Below are positions 43,761 through 57,117 of a DNA stretch of 64,000 nt, piece by piece. The notes beneath the pieces are model-generated. The model was given only the letters and a program-made list of their open reading frames with translations. It ran no database searches and was not told where the DNA came from. Every line of letters starts with the position of its first letter. The stretch's first letter is position 1. The stretch is taken from the NCBI RefSeq assembly GCF_002216855.1, contig NZ_CP022355.1, positions 558,001 to 622,000 of the forward strand. The letters are read 5' to 3'. This DNA is from Paraphotobacterium marinum. GTDB lineage: Bacteria > Pseudomonadota > Gammaproteobacteria > Enterobacterales > Vibrionaceae. The translations under genes were made by a program, and so were the position numbers.

Positions 43761-45125
43761 ATCATCTTTTATTTTTTTTGGTCTAACCCAAGACGTGGAC
43801 TTAACTATCGGAGCCTTATTAAAAACCAGCTCCTTTTCAGAGACATTTTTTGTAATAACTGAACCAGCACCAATTGTAGACCCATTTTTTATTAATAATG
43901 GAGCTCTCAATGAAGAATTAGAACCAATAAAAACATCATCTTCAATTTCAGTTTGAAATTTATTCACTCCATCATAATTACAAGTTATTGTCCCTGCACC
44001 AATATTCACTTTCTTACCTATAGATGTATCACCTATATAAGATAAATGATTAACTTTCGAAAGATCATCTATTGTTGTTTTTTTGATTTCAACAAAATTT
44101 CCAACTTTAACACTATTTTTTAATTTAGTCTGTGGGCGTAATCTTGCGTAGGGACCAACAATGCAATTACTGCCGATTTTAGACTCTTCGATCGAAGAAA
44201 AGGATAAAATTTCAGTATTATCGTCAATGACTGAATCTCTTATAATGCAATTAGATGAAATTCTTACATTATTACCTAAACTGACTCTCCCTTCGAAAAT
44301 AACATTATTATCAACGAATACATCTTGACCAAAAGTTAACTCACCTCTAACATCAAATCGTGTCGGATCATTAATTTCTAATCCTTCATCCATATAAGTT
44401 TTTGCCAGAAAACTCTGATATGTTCTTTCCAAAGCTGACAGTTGAGATTTACTATTAACTCCCTCTACTTCCATTTCATTGTCTGTTGTAACAGCAACAA
44501 CTTTTCGACCATGATTATTTGCAACCTTAACAATATCAGTAAGATAATATTCTCTCTGAGCATTATTATTATTAATTTGACTTAACCATAAGGCTAAATC
44601 TTTGGCATCAGCTACTAAAACGCCAGTATTAATTTCTTTTATTTCTTTTTCTTTTGAATTAGCATCTTTCTCTTCAACAATGTATTCAATTAACTCATTT
44701 TTTTTACAAATTCTTCCAAAACCTTTAGGATTTTCTTTTATACATGTCAGAAAAGCAATACCTCCCTTAGGCTGACTTTCTATTAGCCTATTAATCGTTT
44801 TCTTTGTTATTAGAGGGACATCTCCATATAGTACCAATATTTTATCAGATTTATTTTTATCATTTAGGGCTATTTGAACGGCATGTCCCGTTCCTAATTG
44901 CTCTTTCTGATAAATCCAAGTCAATTTTTCTTTTTCGAGAGCTTTTTTCATCATATCTGGTTGATACCCATAAACAACAGAAATAGTCTTACAACGAATT
45001 TCCTTACAGGTATCGATAACATGGTTTACCATTGGCTTAGATGCAAGCTCATGAAGTACCTTCGGCTTGTTGGATTTCATTCGTGTGCCTTTCCCAGCAG
45101 CCAAAATGATTGCATTTAAATCCAT
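43755..45125 (-). CDS. glmU: Bifunctional N-acetylglucosamine-1-phosphate uridyltransferase / glucosamine-1-phosphate acetyltransferase
   Basis: Makes UDP-GlcNAc for peptidoglycan, lipid A and the surface glycan pathways in this window. The N-terminal uridyltransferase has LAAGKGTRMKS (residues 8-18), LGTGHAVQ and YGDVPL. The C-terminal left-handed beta-helix acetyltransferase starts at about residue 250, with NYDGVNKF and the catalytic-region histidine in NHLSYIGD. At 456 residues it equals E. coli GlmU. It lies just downstream of atpC, behind a terminator-like hairpin. Confidence 0.97.
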   Translation of the reverse strand: MDLNAIILAAGKGTRMKSNKPKVLHELASKPMVNHVIDTCKEIRCKTISVVYGYQPDMMKKALEKEKLTWIYQKEQLGTGHAVQIALNDKNKSDKILVLYGDVPLITKKTINRLIESQPKGGIAFLTCIKENPKGFGRICKKNELIEYIVEEKDANSKEKEIKEINTGVLVADAKDLALWLSQINNNNAQREYYLTDIVKVANNHGRKVVAVTTDNEMEVEGVNSKSQLSALERTYQSFLAKTYMDEGLEINDPTRFDVRGELTFGQDVFVDNNVIFEGRVSLGNNVRISSNCIIRDSVIDDNTEILSFSSIEESKIGSNCIVGPYARLRPQTKLKNSVKVGNFVEIKKTTIDDLSKVNHLSYIGDTSIGKKVNIGAGTITCNYDGVNKFQTEIEDDVFIGSNSSLRAPLLIKNGSTIGAGSVITKNVSEKELVFNKAPIVKSTSWVRPKKIKDDK

Positions 45126-45138
45126 AATTGTCCTCTAT

Positions 45139-45163
45139 AAAAAAGACCTTTAAAAAGGCCTTT
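45139..45163 (-). terminator. Terminator after the atp operon
   Basis: On the minus strand a 7-bp stem (AAAGGCC / GGTCTTT, one G-U pair) with an 8-nt loop is followed by a T-run. It overlaps the atpC stop and precedes glmU, so glmU receives only read-through or has its own weak promoter. Confidence 0.7.
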
Positions 45164-45584
45164 ATTTTCTATGTTTTATCATTTCAATGACTCGAAGTTT
45201 AGCCATAGCATTTTCTAAATCCAAACTAGCTCTTGCAAAGTCAATTTCACTATTACTATTGGTCATCAAATGCTCGGCTTGTTTTCTCGCCTTTTCTATT
45301 TTATCTTTATCAAGATTTTCGCCTCGAATAGCAGTTTCCGCTAAAATAATTACCGCATTAGGTTGAACTTCCAAGACCCCGCCAGAAAGATAAATCACTT
45401 CTTCACGACCATCTTTTAGTTTGATTTTAACCAAACCAGGCTTTATCGAAGTTAAAAGAGGCGTATGCCCCGCATAAATACCAAGCTCGCCCTCTGTACC
45501 TGTTACTCTAATATTCTCAACTTGCTGAGAAACTAATTTTTTCTCAGCACTCACAACTTCCAAAAGAAAAGTTATACCTGCCAT
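45162..45584 (-). CDS. atpC: F1Fo ATP synthase epsilon subunit
   Basis: Central-stalk subunit coupling rotation to catalysis and inhibiting hydrolysis. An N-terminal beta-sandwich ([22 protein letters not shown]) is followed by a C-terminal helical hairpin. The 140-residue length equals the E. coli subunit. It is the last gene of the atpIBEFHAGDC operon, two bases after atpD. Confidence 0.96.
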   Translation of the reverse strand: MAGITFLLEVVSAEKKLVSQQVENIRVTGTEGELGIYAGHTPLLTSIKPGLVKIKLKDGREEVIYLSGGVLEVQPNAVIILAETAIRGENLDKDKIEKARKQAEHLMTNSNSEIDFARASLDLENAMAKLRVIEMIKHRK

Positions 45585-45586
45585 AA

Positions 45587-47002
<1,416 letters not shown>

Positions 47003-47026
47003 TTATCCTCTATAAAATTATTTTAA

Positions 47027-47893
47027 TCAAACTGCAGATGCACCAGAAACAATTTCTGATATTTCTTGTGTGATTGCAGCTTGTCTCGCTTTATTGTATA
47101 CCAATTGTAATTCATCAATTAAATTACCAGCATTATCAGTTGCAGCTTTCATTGCTACCATTCTTGCAGCTTGTTCGCACGCTAAATTCTCAATAACACC
47201 GTGATATACTTGTGATTCAATATATTTTCTCAATAAATGATCTAAAATTGCTTTTGGATCTGGCTCGTAAATATAATCCCAAGAATGAGATCTATGCATA
47301 TCTTCTTCTTCTGATTTTGGCAAAGGAAGAAGCTGCTCAATATTCGGTTTTTGAACCATAGTATTGATAAACTCATTACTTGCTAAGTAAAGTTTATCAA
47401 CTTTCCCTGAATCAAACTCCCTAACCATGGCATTTACCACACCAATAAAGTCATTTAATTCTGGCTTATCTCCAATACCTGATACTTGGGCAACAATATT
47501 TCCCCCGTAGCTTTTGAAAAAAGTTGTAGCTTTTGTGCCAATGATTGCAATATCAATATCAACATTTTCTTCATGCCAAGACTTAATGTTTTCGAGTGTT
47601 TTCTTAAATAAATTCATATTTAACCCTCCACATAAGCCTCGATCAGAAGAGATTATAATATATCCAACTCTACTAACTTTTCTTTCTTCAAAATATGGGT
47701 GTTTATACTCTAATGCACCAAGAGCAATATGACTAATAAGCTTCCTTATAGTTTCAGCATAAGGTCGGGCAGCTAACATTGCATCTTGTGTTTTCCTCAT
47801 TTTTGAGGCTGCAACCATCTCCATTGCCTTGGTTATTTTTTGAGTATTTTTAACACTACCAATTTTAGTTCTAATTTCTTTAGTTGATGGCAT
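47027..47893 (-). CDS. atpG: F1Fo ATP synthase gamma subunit
   Basis: Rotating central shaft of F1. The N-terminal helix ([20 protein letters not shown]) and C-terminal helix ([17 protein letters not shown]) of the coiled-coil shaft are intact around the Rossmann-like domain ([11 protein letters not shown]). At 288 residues it matches the family. Confidence 0.97.
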   Translation of the reverse strand: MPSTKEIRTKIGSVKNTQKITKAMEMVAASKMRKTQDAMLAARPYAETIRKLISHIALGALEYKHPYFEERKVSRVGYIIISSDRGLCGGLNMNLFKKTLENIKSWHEENVDIDIAIIGTKATTFFKSYGGNIVAQVSGIGDKPELNDFIGVVNAMVREFDSGKVDKLYLASNEFINTMVQKPNIEQLLPLPKSEEEDMHRSHSWDYIYEPDPKAILDHLLRKYIESQVYHGVIENLACEQAARMVAMKAATDNAGNLIDELQLVYNKARQAAITQEISEIVSGASAV

Positions 47894-47922
47894 AAACGCT
47901 CCTAAGAAACCCTTTTATCTTT

Positions 47923-49464
47923 CTACCAAGTCTGTGTAGATTTAAAGTCTTTCAAAAGATCATGAAATTTATTTTCAATATCTTTATCCCAACTTCCTGT
48001 TTCATTCGTTTCTGATACCAAATTACTGTACTTATCTTTTGCAAAAGAAATCAAAGAGGCTTCAAAATCTAATATCTTATCAATTTCAACATCTTCTAAA
48101 TAACCTTTCTCAACAGCAAATACAGACAATGCTTGCTCAGCTATTGACATAGGATGAAATTGTTTTTGCTTCATAAGTTCAGTTACTTTTTGTCCATGTT
48201 GAAGTTGCTTTTTCGTAACATCATCTAAATCAGATGCAAATTGAGAAAAGGCAGCTAACTCTCTATACTGAGCCAAAGCTGTTCGAATTCCACCAGACAA
48301 TTTTTTAATAATTTTTGTTTGCGCTGCGCCACCTACACGTGATACGGAAATACCTGCATCAACAGCCGGTCTTATACCAGCATTAAATAATTCAGTCTGA
48401 AGAAAAATTTGTCCATCTGTAATAGATATTACGTTTGTAGGAACAAATGCTGAAACATCACCAGCCTGGGTTTCAATAATAGGCAAAGCTGTTAGAGAGC
48501 CTGTTTTTCCCTTAACTTTTCCTTCAGTAAATTTCTCAACATAATGTTCACTTACTCTCGCAGCTCTTTCTAGTAATCTTGAGTGTAAATAAAAAACATC
48601 ACCTGGATAGGCCTCTCTTCCTGGTGGTCGTTTTAAAAGTAAGGATATTTGCCTATAAGCAACAGCTTGTTTAGTCAAATCATCATAAACTATTAATGCG
48701 TCCTCCCCTCTATCTCGGAAAAACTCACCCATTGTACATCCGGCATAAGGTGCTAAATATTGTAAAGCGGCAGATTCAGAAGCAGATGCAACAACTACAA
48801 TCGTATTACTCAAAGCACCATGTTCTTCTAACTTTCTGACTACATTTGCAACTGTTGATGCTTTTTGGCCTATAGCTACATAAACAGAAAATACACCGGA
48901 ATCTTTTTGGTTAATAATTGCATCTATAGCCAAAGCTGTCTTACCTGTTTGGCGATCGCCTATAATTAACTCTCTTTGTCCTCTACCAATCGGAATCATG
49001 GAGTCAACGGCTTTGTAGCCTGTTTGTAGAGGTTGATCTACAGATTTTCTGTCAATTACACCCGGCGCAATAACTTCTATAGGACTTGTTTGCTCGTATG
49101 AAATAGGTCCTTTACCATCAATGGGTTCGCCTAATGTATTAACAACACGACCAAGTAACCCTTTACCAACAGGCACTTCCAAAATCTTACCAGTACTAGT
49201 AACTTTAGTGCCTTCTTGGATATCTGAATAAGAACCCATAACTACAGCACCAACAGAATCTCTTTCTAAATTCAAAGCAAGTGCATATTTTTTATTTGGT
49301 AATTCAATCATTTCACCTTGCATAACATCAGCAAGGCCGTTTATACGAATAATGCCATCACTGACAGAAACAATTGTTCCTTCATTTTTAAGTTCAGTAC
49401 TAGAATTGAAATCTTCAATTCTTTTTTCAATTAAATCACTGATTTCTACAGAGTTAAGTTGCAT
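47923..49464 (-). CDS. atpA: F1Fo ATP synthase alpha subunit
   Basis: Non-catalytic nucleotide-binding subunit of the F1 hexamer. Walker A is GDRQTGKTA at about residue 169, and the later [18 protein letters not shown] block is typical. At 513 residues it equals E. coli AtpA. It lies between atpH and atpG as expected. Confidence 0.98.
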   Translation of the reverse strand: MQLNSVEISDLIEKRIEDFNSSTELKNEGTIVSVSDGIIRINGLADVMQGEMIELPNKKYALALNLERDSVGAVVMGSYSDIQEGTKVTSTGKILEVPVGKGLLGRVVNTLGEPIDGKGPISYEQTSPIEVIAPGVIDRKSVDQPLQTGYKAVDSMIPIGRGQRELIIGDRQTGKTALAIDAIINQKDSGVFSVYVAIGQKASTVANVVRKLEEHGALSNTIVVVASASESAALQYLAPYAGCTMGEFFRDRGEDALIVYDDLTKQAVAYRQISLLLKRPPGREAYPGDVFYLHSRLLERAARVSEHYVEKFTEGKVKGKTGSLTALPIIETQAGDVSAFVPTNVISITDGQIFLQTELFNAGIRPAVDAGISVSRVGGAAQTKIIKKLSGGIRTALAQYRELAAFSQFASDLDDVTKKQLQHGQKVTELMKQKQFHPMSIAEQALSVFAVEKGYLEDVEIDKILDFEASLISFAKDKYSNLVSETNETGSWDKDIENKFHDLLKDFKSTQTW

Positions 49465-49478
49465 GTTACAATACCCTT

Positions 49479-50012
49479 TTAAGATTGTAATATGTTATTC
49501 ATACGTTTCAATTTTCCACGTAGTGAATAATCCAAAACTTCATCTTTTGCTCGAACAATAATTCCACCGAGCAAGGATGAATCTATTTGACAATTAAGCT
49601 TTACTTTTTTAGAAAAGCGTTTTTCTAGTTTAGTTTGTAAGTCACCTTTATCTTCATTTGAGAGCTCAATAGCCGAAATCAAATCCACTGAAATAGTATT
49701 TTCATATAGATTTTTTAAGTTAAAAAACTCTTCACAAATTTCTGGTAAAAGACTTAATCTATTATGGTAAATTACAACATGGATTAAGTTTCTAACTTTT
49801 TCACGAATAGAGTCATCGCTTAAATTAGATAAGAACTCAATCACTCTTGATGATTCTCCACTTTCCTCTAAAGCATTTAATGTTTTAGAGTTGAGGGTTA
49901 CTTCTTTTAACAAATTCATAAATTGTGACCAAACACTCAATGAGTTTGTTTTCATAGCAAAATCAAATGAAGCTTTGGCATATGGCCTTGCTAATGTGAT
50001 TTTTTCACCCAT
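49479..50012 (-). CDS. atpH: F1Fo ATP synthase delta subunit
   Basis: Peripheral-stalk subunit joining F1 to the b dimer. The N-terminal six-helix domain begins [13 protein letters not shown], and the conserved C-terminal end has [25 protein letters not shown]. At 177 residues it is full length. Confidence 0.96.
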   Translation of the reverse strand: MGEKITLARPYAKASFDFAMKTNSLSVWSQFMNLLKEVTLNSKTLNALEESGESSRVIEFLSNLSDDSIREKVRNLIHVVIYHNRLSLLPEICEEFFNLKNLYENTISVDLISAIELSNEDKGDLQTKLEKRFSKKVKLNCQIDSSLLGGIIVRAKDEVLDYSLRGKLKRMNNILQS

Positions 50013-50032
50013 AAAATCTCCTAAAAATTAGA

Positions 50033-50506
50033 TTAAATATCTGCTTTGATTTTATCTAAAATCTCTTTATGAAGATCTTCATCAATCGACTTTTCAATAA
50101 TTTTTTCTGTACCAGAAATAACTAGAGAAGAAAGCTTCTTTCTTAATTCATCTTCAGTTTTAGACTTTTCTGACATTACTTCTGCATGGCCAAGGCTAAC
50201 TATCATTTCTCTTTCTTTGTTAGCTTCAACTCTTGCTTCATCAATTATTTGAGATTTTCTTTTATTAGCTTGCTCAATAATTTCAGAAGCTTTGAATTTG
50301 GCTTCAGAAAGCATATCTGCCACTTTGTCTTTTGCATCGGATAAGTCTTGAGTTGCTTTATCAGCTGCAGCTAGACCATCCGCAATTTTAGACTGTCTGT
50401 CTTCAATAGCTTTCATAACCGGAGGCCATATATATTTCATGCATATAAGAACAAATATTACAAAAGAAATCATTTGTCCAAATAACGTGAGATTTATGTT
50501 TATCAT
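50033..50506 (-). CDS. atpF: F1Fo ATP synthase b subunit
   Basis: Peripheral-stalk subunit, 157 residues. One N-terminal transmembrane helix (about residues 5-25, [19 protein letters not shown]) is followed by a long charged helix with heptad character that dimerises. Length and order match E. coli atpF (156). Confidence 0.96.
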   Translation of the reverse strand: MININLTLFGQMISFVIFVLICMKYIWPPVMKAIEDRQSKIADGLAAADKATQDLSDAKDKVADMLSEAKFKASEIIEQANKRKSQIIDEARVEANKEREMIVSLGHAEVMSEKSKTEDELRKKLSSLVISGTEKIIEKSIDEDLHKEILDKIKADI

Positions 50507-50537
50507 AATAAAAAATTCTCCTAAAAATTAGAGAAAC

Positions 50538-50801
<264 letters not shown>

Positions 50802-50853
50802 TTAAAATTAGACACAATTGTCTATATTTGTAAAAAATTAGTGTTTAAAAAAT

Positions 50854-51657
<804 letters not shown>

Positions 51658-51662
51658 TTATC

Positions 51663-52045
51663 CTATATCTGTTTAATAATAAAAGGTAAAAAAGCATTAA
51701 TGAATAGCAAAAAAAGAAGCATTCCCAACATAAAAAATATTTGTATTGAAAATACACTATTCACAAATACAATGGAGAAAATTATAATTATAAATTTAAG
51801 TGTTTCTCCCCAAAAAAAACTTTTGATAACTTGTTGCTTTTGTCTTGCTCCTGAAAAAATAAAGGCTTTAAAACAAAACACTATGTTAGCTAAAATAAAT
51901 ATTACACCTCCTATCAAAGAGGAGATTCCAGCATACTTGCCCGCAAATACAATAATAACAGTTGAAATTAACATCGTTAACGCTATTTCTATACAAATTA
52001 TTTTTTTGCTAGTCGTATTCCATCTTTTATAATCGGAGAAAACAC
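51663..52045 (-). pseudogene. atpI: ATP synthase protein I (AtpI), single-base frameshift
   Basis: Small membrane protein that helps c-ring assembly; usually dispensable. An ATG at 51974 gives only 103 residues and lacks the usual cytoplasmic lead. Adding one A to the A7 run at 52001-52007 joins this frame to an upstream one starting at GTG 52045. The product is then 127 residues (E. coli 126) and gains GIRLAKKIICIE, which corresponds to the REVAKQLL-like N-terminal motif of the family. The four membrane segments are all in the readable part, so a shortened protein could still be made. Confidence 0.8.
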
Positions 52046-52083
52046 GTCGTCATCTTTATAATTGATTTATTTTTAAATATGAA

Positions 52084-52112
52084 ATTATACTTTTCATATT
52101 TGTTAATGTAAA
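52084..52112 (-). promoter_or_regulatory. Promoter of the atp operon
   Basis: On the minus strand there is a -35 TTTACA (52107-52112), a 17-bp spacer and a consensus -10 TATAAT (52084-52089), about 40 bp ahead of the restored atpI start. It lies just beyond the parB stop. Confidence 0.78.
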
Positions 52113-52128
52113 CCTTAAAAGTATCTTT

Positions 52129-53016
52129 TTATTGCAATAACTTAATTAATTCATCTAATTTAGCATTATTATCAAAATTTATACTAATTGTACCCTTGCC
52201 TTTAGAGTTTTGCTTAATTGTTACATCACTATTAAACCTTTTAGACAATGTTTCTTCAAATGTATTAAAAGTACTTCTGATTTCTGTTCTTTTCTTTCTT
52301 GCCTGATTTATGTTTTTATTTTTGATTAAATCTTCCGTTTGTCTGACATTTAATTTATTATCAATTACCTGCTTTGCAATGACTAGCTGTTTGCTTTCAT
52401 CTAAGCTTAATATAGCTCGTGCATGTCCCATTTCTAATTTTTGGTTTATAACTAAAGCTTTGACTTCTTCTGTCAATTTATTCAATCTCATTAAGTTAGT
52501 TACAGTAGCCCTAGATTTACCGATTATATCTGCAATTTCTTCATGCGTTAAATTGAATTCTGTTTGCATTCTATAAAGAGCCTGGGCTTCTTCAATCACA
52601 TTTAAATCTTCTCTTTGTAAGTTTTCAATTAAAGATACAGCTATTGTTTCTCTATTATCGTATTGTTTTTGAATACATTTTATCTTTGTTTGGCCTGCTA
52701 GCTTACAAGCTCTCCATCGCCTTTCTCCAGCAATTATTTCATAATACTGTGCTTTTTTCTGAACTAATATAGGTTGTAAAAGACCATGTTTTTTAATAGA
52801 TAAACTTAATTCATCAATTTTATCTTGATCTAAAAGTTTTCTTGGCTGATACTCACCAGGAACTAAATCATTGATAGGTAATTCTACAATATCATTAGTT
52901 GTAATTTCATCTACTTCTTTAATTTCTTTGTCTTGTGTCACATTAGATATTGATAGTAAAGCATCTAAACCTCTGCCCAGTCCTCTTTTGTGTTTTGTCA
53001 TATTAATTTTATCCAT
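52129..53016 (-). CDS. parB: Chromosome partitioning protein ParB
   Basis: CTPase and parS-binding protein that organises the origin region. The N-terminal CTP-binding domain has GEYQPRK and AGERRWRACKLAG. The helix-turn-helix is LTHEEIADIIGKSRATVTNL, and a short C-terminal dimerisation domain follows. At 295 residues it is normal length. It overlaps parA by eight bases. I did not spot a consensus parS site in the window by eye. Confidence 0.95.
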   Translation of the reverse strand: MDKINMTKHKRGLGRGLDALLSISNVTQDKEIKEVDEITTNDIVELPINDLVPGEYQPRKLLDQDKIDELSLSIKKHGLLQPILVQKKAQYYEIIAGERRWRACKLAGQTKIKCIQKQYDNRETIAVSLIENLQREDLNVIEEAQALYRMQTEFNLTHEEIADIIGKSRATVTNLMRLNKLTEEVKALVINQKLEMGHARAILSLDESKQLVIAKQVIDNKLNVRQTEDLIKNKNINQARKKRTEIRSTFNTFEETLSKRFNSDVTIKQNSKGKGTISINFDNNAKLDELIKLLQ

Positions 53017-53800
53017 TTATTACTGTTTGATCTAAACTATCATATTTTCTTAATAACTCTCCTGCAAGAGCCAAATAAGCTTTAGCACCATTAGAATATT
53101 TATCATAAAAGATTGCGGGCAAACCATGGCTGGGTGACTCTGCTAACCTAACATTTCTGGGAATAATTGTCCTGAAGACCTTACTACCGAAATGGCTTTT
53201 CAATTGCTGTGATACTTCATTTGCTAACTTATTTCTGGGATCAAACATAGTACGAAGTAATCCCTCTATAACAAGGTTTGAATTTAAGACACTCGTTAAT
53301 TTATTTATTGTATCTAAAAGTGCTGTTAATCCCTCAAGAGCAAAGTATTCACATTGCATAGGGATAATAACAGAATTGGATGCTGCCATGGCATTTATTG
53401 TTAATAAGTTTAAAGAAGGAGGGCAGTCAATTAAAATAAAATCATAAATATCTTTTACTGGCTCTAAAGCATTCTTTAACTTCATTTCTCTTGCAAATGA
53501 ATCCATTAATTTTATTTCTGCTGCAGTTAAGTCGCCATTAGCACCAACTAAATCATACTTTCCCGCAGTATTTTGTATAAGCACATCTTCAATACTATTA
53601 TCTTCGACTAATAAATCATAAATTGAGTTTTTAAGCGCATATTTATCCACACCACTTGCCATAGTAGCATTGCCTTGTGGATCTAAATCGATTACTAAAA
53701 CATTCCTCTCTGTAGCAGCTAATGAAGCTGCGAGGTTTATTGTTGATGTGGTTTTACCTACACCACCTTTTTGGTTTGCAAATGCTATAATTTTTGCCAC
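53009..53800 (-). CDS. parA: Chromosome partitioning ATPase ParA
   Basis: Walker-type ATPase that moves ParB-parS complexes on the nucleoid. The deviant Walker A KGGVGKTTST is at about residues 11-20, with DLDPQGNAT and ILIDCPPSL following. The length, 263 residues, is typical of the chromosomal ParA/Soj family. It lies in an rsmG-parA-parB operon near the origin, one base after the rsmG stop. Confidence 0.96.
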   Translation of the reverse strand: MAKIIAFANQKGGVGKTTSTINLAASLAATERNVLVIDLDPQGNATMASGVDKYALKNSIYDLLVEDNSIEDVLIQNTAGKYDLVGANGDLTAAEIKLMDSFAREMKLKNALEPVKDIYDFILIDCPPSLNLLTINAMAASNSVIIPMQCEYFALEGLTALLDTINKLTSVLNSNLVIEGLLRTMFDPRNKLANEVSQQLKSHFGSKVFRTIIPRNVRLAESPSHGLPAIFYDKYSNGAKAYLALAGELLRKYDSLDQTVING

Positions 53801-53801
53801 T

Positions 53802-54452
53802 TTAAACCCCTTTTAAAAGCTTTTGTTTTTTTAATTTGACTAAACTACGAGAAGCATTAAGCTCAGGAACTTTTAAAGAAAAAATATCTGTAACAATATA
53901 CGACGAATCAATTTGAGAAACTTCTTCTTTATCAATATTCCCTTTTAACGCATAAAAAAAGCCTTGGGTATCTACTAAATGATTACAAAGTTCAAGCATA
54001 TTGGGTATAGAGGTAAAAGCTCGACTCAAAACACCATCAAATTTAATATCTGGTATAAATTTCTCAACTCGACTTTGCACAATATTAATATTTTTTAAAC
54101 TTAATGTTCCTTTTACATGATTTAAAAAGCGTGTTCTCTTTCCTAAACTATCTAAAAGAAAAAAAGTTCGATTTGGATTTATAATCGAAAGAGGAATACC
54201 AGGAAGGCCAGGTCCAGTACCCACATCGATAAAATTTTCACCCTCTAAAAAAGGGGAAACTACTAAACTATCCATAATATGTTTTATGAGCATATCATTT
54301 TCATTTTTTATGGATGTTAAGTTATACGCTTTATTCCATTTTTTAAGTAATAAAACGTATTCTGCTAAAAGGTTAATTTGTTTTGAGTTGACTTCAAGAT
54401 CTGTTTTATTTACTAGCCTCTCAAGTTGTTCAATTAATTCTTTGCTATGCAC
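53802..54452 (-). CDS. rsmG: 16S rRNA (guanine-527-N7)-methyltransferase
   Basis: SAM-dependent enzyme (GidB) methylating G527 of 16S rRNA. The SAM motif is [15 protein letters not shown] at about residue 75, and the HIMDSL segment ahead of it is typical. At 216 residues it is close to E. coli (207). It overlaps the end of mnmG by eight bases. Confidence 0.96.
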   Translation of the reverse strand: MHSKELIEQLERLVNKTDLEVNSKQINLLAEYVLLLKKWNKAYNLTSIKNENDMLIKHIMDSLVVSPFLEGENFIDVGTGPGLPGIPLSIINPNRTFFLLDSLGKRTRFLNHVKGTLSLKNINIVQSRVEKFIPDIKFDGVLSRAFTSIPNMLELCNHLVDTQGFFYALKGNIDKEEVSQIDSSYIVTDIFSLKVPELNASRSLVKLKKQKLLKGV

Positions 54453-56334
54453 CTTTTTTCAATAATCCCTGTTTTTTTAAATAAACCAATAAAAGCGAAA
54501 TTGCAGCTGGAGTAATACCTGAAATTCTTGACGCTTTTCCTATAGTTTCAGGCTTAAAATCATTAAACTTAGAAACCACCTCATTAGACAAACCCTTTAC
54601 ACTTGAATAATCAAAGTCCGATGGGAGTATTGTATTCTCGTATCTTAATTGTTTATCTATTTCATCAATCTGTCTATCAATATAACCTTGATATTTTATT
54701 TGAATCTCTACTTGCTTACAAGCTTCTAAATCTAAATCTTCTTTATAAAATCTGTTAATCTCAATTAATGACTCATATTTCACTTCAGGCCTTTTTAAAA
54801 TATCGATGCCATTTACTTCTTTTGTCAAATTATTTTTTAACAAATGATTTAATTCATTGATGTCAGTTGAATTGGGGTTAAACCAAATATCTTTTAATCT
54901 TTGTTTTTCTTTTTCGATATTTTCTTTTTTCTGGTTAAATCTTTTCCATCTTAAATCAGAAATTAATCCCATTTTTTTTGACATTTCAGTTAATCTTAAA
55001 TCAGCATTATCTTCTCTCAGATTTAATCTATATTCTGCTCTAGAGGTGAACATTCGATAAGGCTCTTTAGTTCCTAAAGTCGATAAATCATCTATTAAAA
55101 CTCCTATGTAAGCTTCATGTCTTTTCAATATACACTGACTTTTTTCACTTACATATCTTGAAGCATTTAAGCCTGCAATTAATCCTTGTGCTGCTGCTTC
55201 TTCATAGCCAGTAGTACCATTAATTTGTCCAGCAAAAAATAAACCTTTAATAAATTTTGTTTCAAGTGTGTGTTTTAAATCTCTTGGATCAAAATAATCA
55301 TATTCAATAGCATACCCTGGCCTTGTAATTCTTGCATTTTCAAATCCACTCATAGATCTAACTATTTCTATTTGAACATCAAAGGGTAGACTTGTAGAAA
55401 TTCCATTAGGATATAATTCATTTGTTGTTAACCCTTCAGGCTCAATGAAAATTTGATGACTATTTTTATCAGCGAATCTCATAACTTTATCTTCGATTGA
55501 TGGGCAATATCTCGGACCAATACCATCAATCTCGCCTGAATAAATCGGGCTTCTTTCCAAGTTATTTCGTATAATTTCGTGTGTTCTTTGATTAGTATTA
55601 GTAATATAACAAGGAATTTGTTTAGGATGATTGTTTCTATCTCCAATAAAAGAAAAAACAGGTAAAATTTCATCTCCATATTGTTTATCTAAAAGGTCAA
55701 AGTTGACAGTTCTTGAATCAATTCTAGGTGGAGTCCCAGTTTTTAATCTACCAAAACGAAATGGATACTGTTTTAAATTATGAGCTAATTGGTTTGAAGC
55801 TGAATCTCCAGCTCTTCCGCCAGAGTGATTATTCAATCCTATATGGATACGACCGGATAAAAATGTTCCTACCGTTAAAACGACAGATTTTGCTTTTATT
55901 TTTACCCCCATATTTAAAATAACGCCTTCAATTTTTTCATTATTAATGATTAGATCAATAACTTCTTGTTGAAAAATATCTAAATATTGTTGGTTTTCGA
56001 GATAATTTCTTATATAGTTTTTATATAAAATACGATCTGCTTGAGCTCTTGTTGCTCTTACTGCTGGTCCTTTAGAAGAATTTAATGTTCTAAACTGTAT
56101 GCCAGAATGATCAATAGCTTCTGCCATTAAACCACCCATAGCGTCAATTTCTTTGACTAAATGTCCCTTTCCTATTCCACCAATAGCTGGGTTACAAGAC
56201 ATTTGTCCTAAATTATCAATATTTTGAGTAAGTAATAATGTTTTTTGTTTTGTTCTAGCTGACGCAAGAGCTGCTTCAGTTCCAGCATGACCGCCACCTA
56301 TAACAATAACATCGTATTCTTCATTATAAAACAT
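54445..56334 (-). CDS. mnmG: tRNA uridine-5-carboxymethylaminomethyl(34) synthesis enzyme MnmG
   Basis: FAD-binding partner of MnmE that modifies the wobble uridine of several tRNAs. The FAD dinucleotide motif [10 protein letters not shown] is at residues 13-22. Two family signatures are clear: [11 protein letters not shown] and [16 protein letters not shown]. At 629 residues it equals E. coli MnmG. It starts next to oriC, the classic gidA position, and its transcription leads away from the origin. Confidence 0.97.
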   Translation of the reverse strand: MFYNEEYDVIVIGGGHAGTEAALASARTKQKTLLLTQNIDNLGQMSCNPAIGGIGKGHLVKEIDAMGGLMAEAIDHSGIQFRTLNSSKGPAVRATRAQADRILYKNYIRNYLENQQYLDIFQQEVIDLIINNEKIEGVILNMGVKIKAKSVVLTVGTFLSGRIHIGLNNHSGGRAGDSASNQLAHNLKQYPFRFGRLKTGTPPRIDSRTVNFDLLDKQYGDEILPVFSFIGDRNNHPKQIPCYITNTNQRTHEIIRNNLERSPIYSGEIDGIGPRYCPSIEDKVMRFADKNSHQIFIEPEGLTTNELYPNGISTSLPFDVQIEIVRSMSGFENARITRPGYAIEYDYFDPRDLKHTLETKFIKGLFFAGQINGTTGYEEAAAQGLIAGLNASRYVSEKSQCILKRHEAYIGVLIDDLSTLGTKEPYRMFTSRAEYRLNLREDNADLRLTEMSKKMGLISDLRWKRFNQKKENIEKEKQRLKDIWFNPNSTDINELNHLLKNNLTKEVNGIDILKRPEVKYESLIEINRFYKEDLDLEACKQVEIQIKYQGYIDRQIDEIDKQLRYENTILPSDFDYSSVKGLSNEVVSKFNDFKPETIGKASRISGITPAAISLLLVYLKKQGLLKKGA

Positions 56335-56380
56335 AATTACCTCTGTTTTTAGACCTATATATAAGAGATGCTTATTTTAC

Positions 56381-56640
56381 CTTTGATCTAAAAAAAACAA
56401 AACTTTTTTAACAAGATCTTTATATATATATATATATAGATCTATATAGATCTTTTTTATTAGATCTATTATTAAGGATCTATGATCTTGTTATTAACTG
56501 ACATTAGATCATAATGATCAGTTAGTTACGAAGATCATTAGCTGTAATTTTACTATTGATCATCTGTTGTTATTTTGTGATCAAAAGGAAACTTATCCAC
56601 AAATATTTTTTTGTTTTTTTTTGTATGTGGATAAGAGAGG
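56381..56640. other. Chromosomal replication origin oriC
   Basis: Between mnmG and mioC lies an enteric-type origin. Twelve GATC Dam sites fall between 56385 and 56582. An AT-rich unwinding segment beside mnmG includes GATCTATTATTAAGGATC-like 13-mer repeats and a TA run (56420-56438). Two perfect DnaA boxes lie on the mioC side: TTATCCACA at 56593-56601 and its inverse TGTGGATAA at 56626-56634. The E. coli R1 position seems to hold only a degenerate TTGTTATTAA. Weaker ATP-DnaA sites cannot be judged by eye. dnaA itself is 7 kb away, as in enteric and vibrio chromosomes. Confidence 0.92.
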
Positions 56641-56667
56641 GGGGTTATGTGGTTTTATAATAAGTTA

Positions 56668-57116
56668 TTAACATTGTTTTAGAGCTTCAATAAAGACTGT
56701 TGTCCAATCTTTTGTTGCTTCTTCAGGCATCGGGTTTAAAGAGACATCTATATCAAATCTTGGTATTAATGATTGAGCTTTAAGTTTCTGTAGTAATGTT
56801 TCTAGTTTTTTTCCAGCCCCACAAAAAGTATCGTAACTTGAGTCACCAATAGCGATAATTGAGAACAATATATTACTTAAATTAGGGTTTTGTTCTTGGA
56901 GTTGTTTGGCAAAAGGCTCTATTGTCTCTGGATAATCTCCTGCACCATGAGTGGAACAAATAATCAACCATATGCCTTCACAAGGAATTTCATTTAAATT
57001 TGGTTCATAGAATATATCTGATGTAATATTGTTTTTTGAAGCTCTTTTGCTAAACAATCACCCACATACTCAGCTCCTCCAAGAGTACTTCCTGTTATTA
57101 TATTTATATGATGCAT
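56668..57116 (-). pseudogene. mioC: MioC flavodoxin, single-base frameshift
   Basis: FMN-binding flavodoxin-like protein. The ATG at 57116 opens a frame with the phosphate-binding loop TGSTLGGAEYV that stops after 40 codons. The remainder (IWLIICSTHGAGDYPE, IGDSSYDTFCGAG) is in another frame. Adding one A to the A6 run at 57032-57037 gives 149 residues aligning evenly with E. coli MioC (147). As read, the phosphate loop and the rest of the FMN site are in separate frames. The gene starts one base after the mnmE stop. Confidence 0.87.
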
Positions 57117-57117
57117 T

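Noticed and set aside
56420-56438. TA dinucleotide run in oriC considered as a variable microsatellite.
   Set aside because: It sits in the AT-rich unwinding region, where such sequence is functionally expected, so it is described with oriC.
52129-56640. Search for parS sites (TGTTTCACGTGAAACA-like) near parAB and the origin.
   Set aside because: No full or near match was found by eye; sites may lie outside the window.
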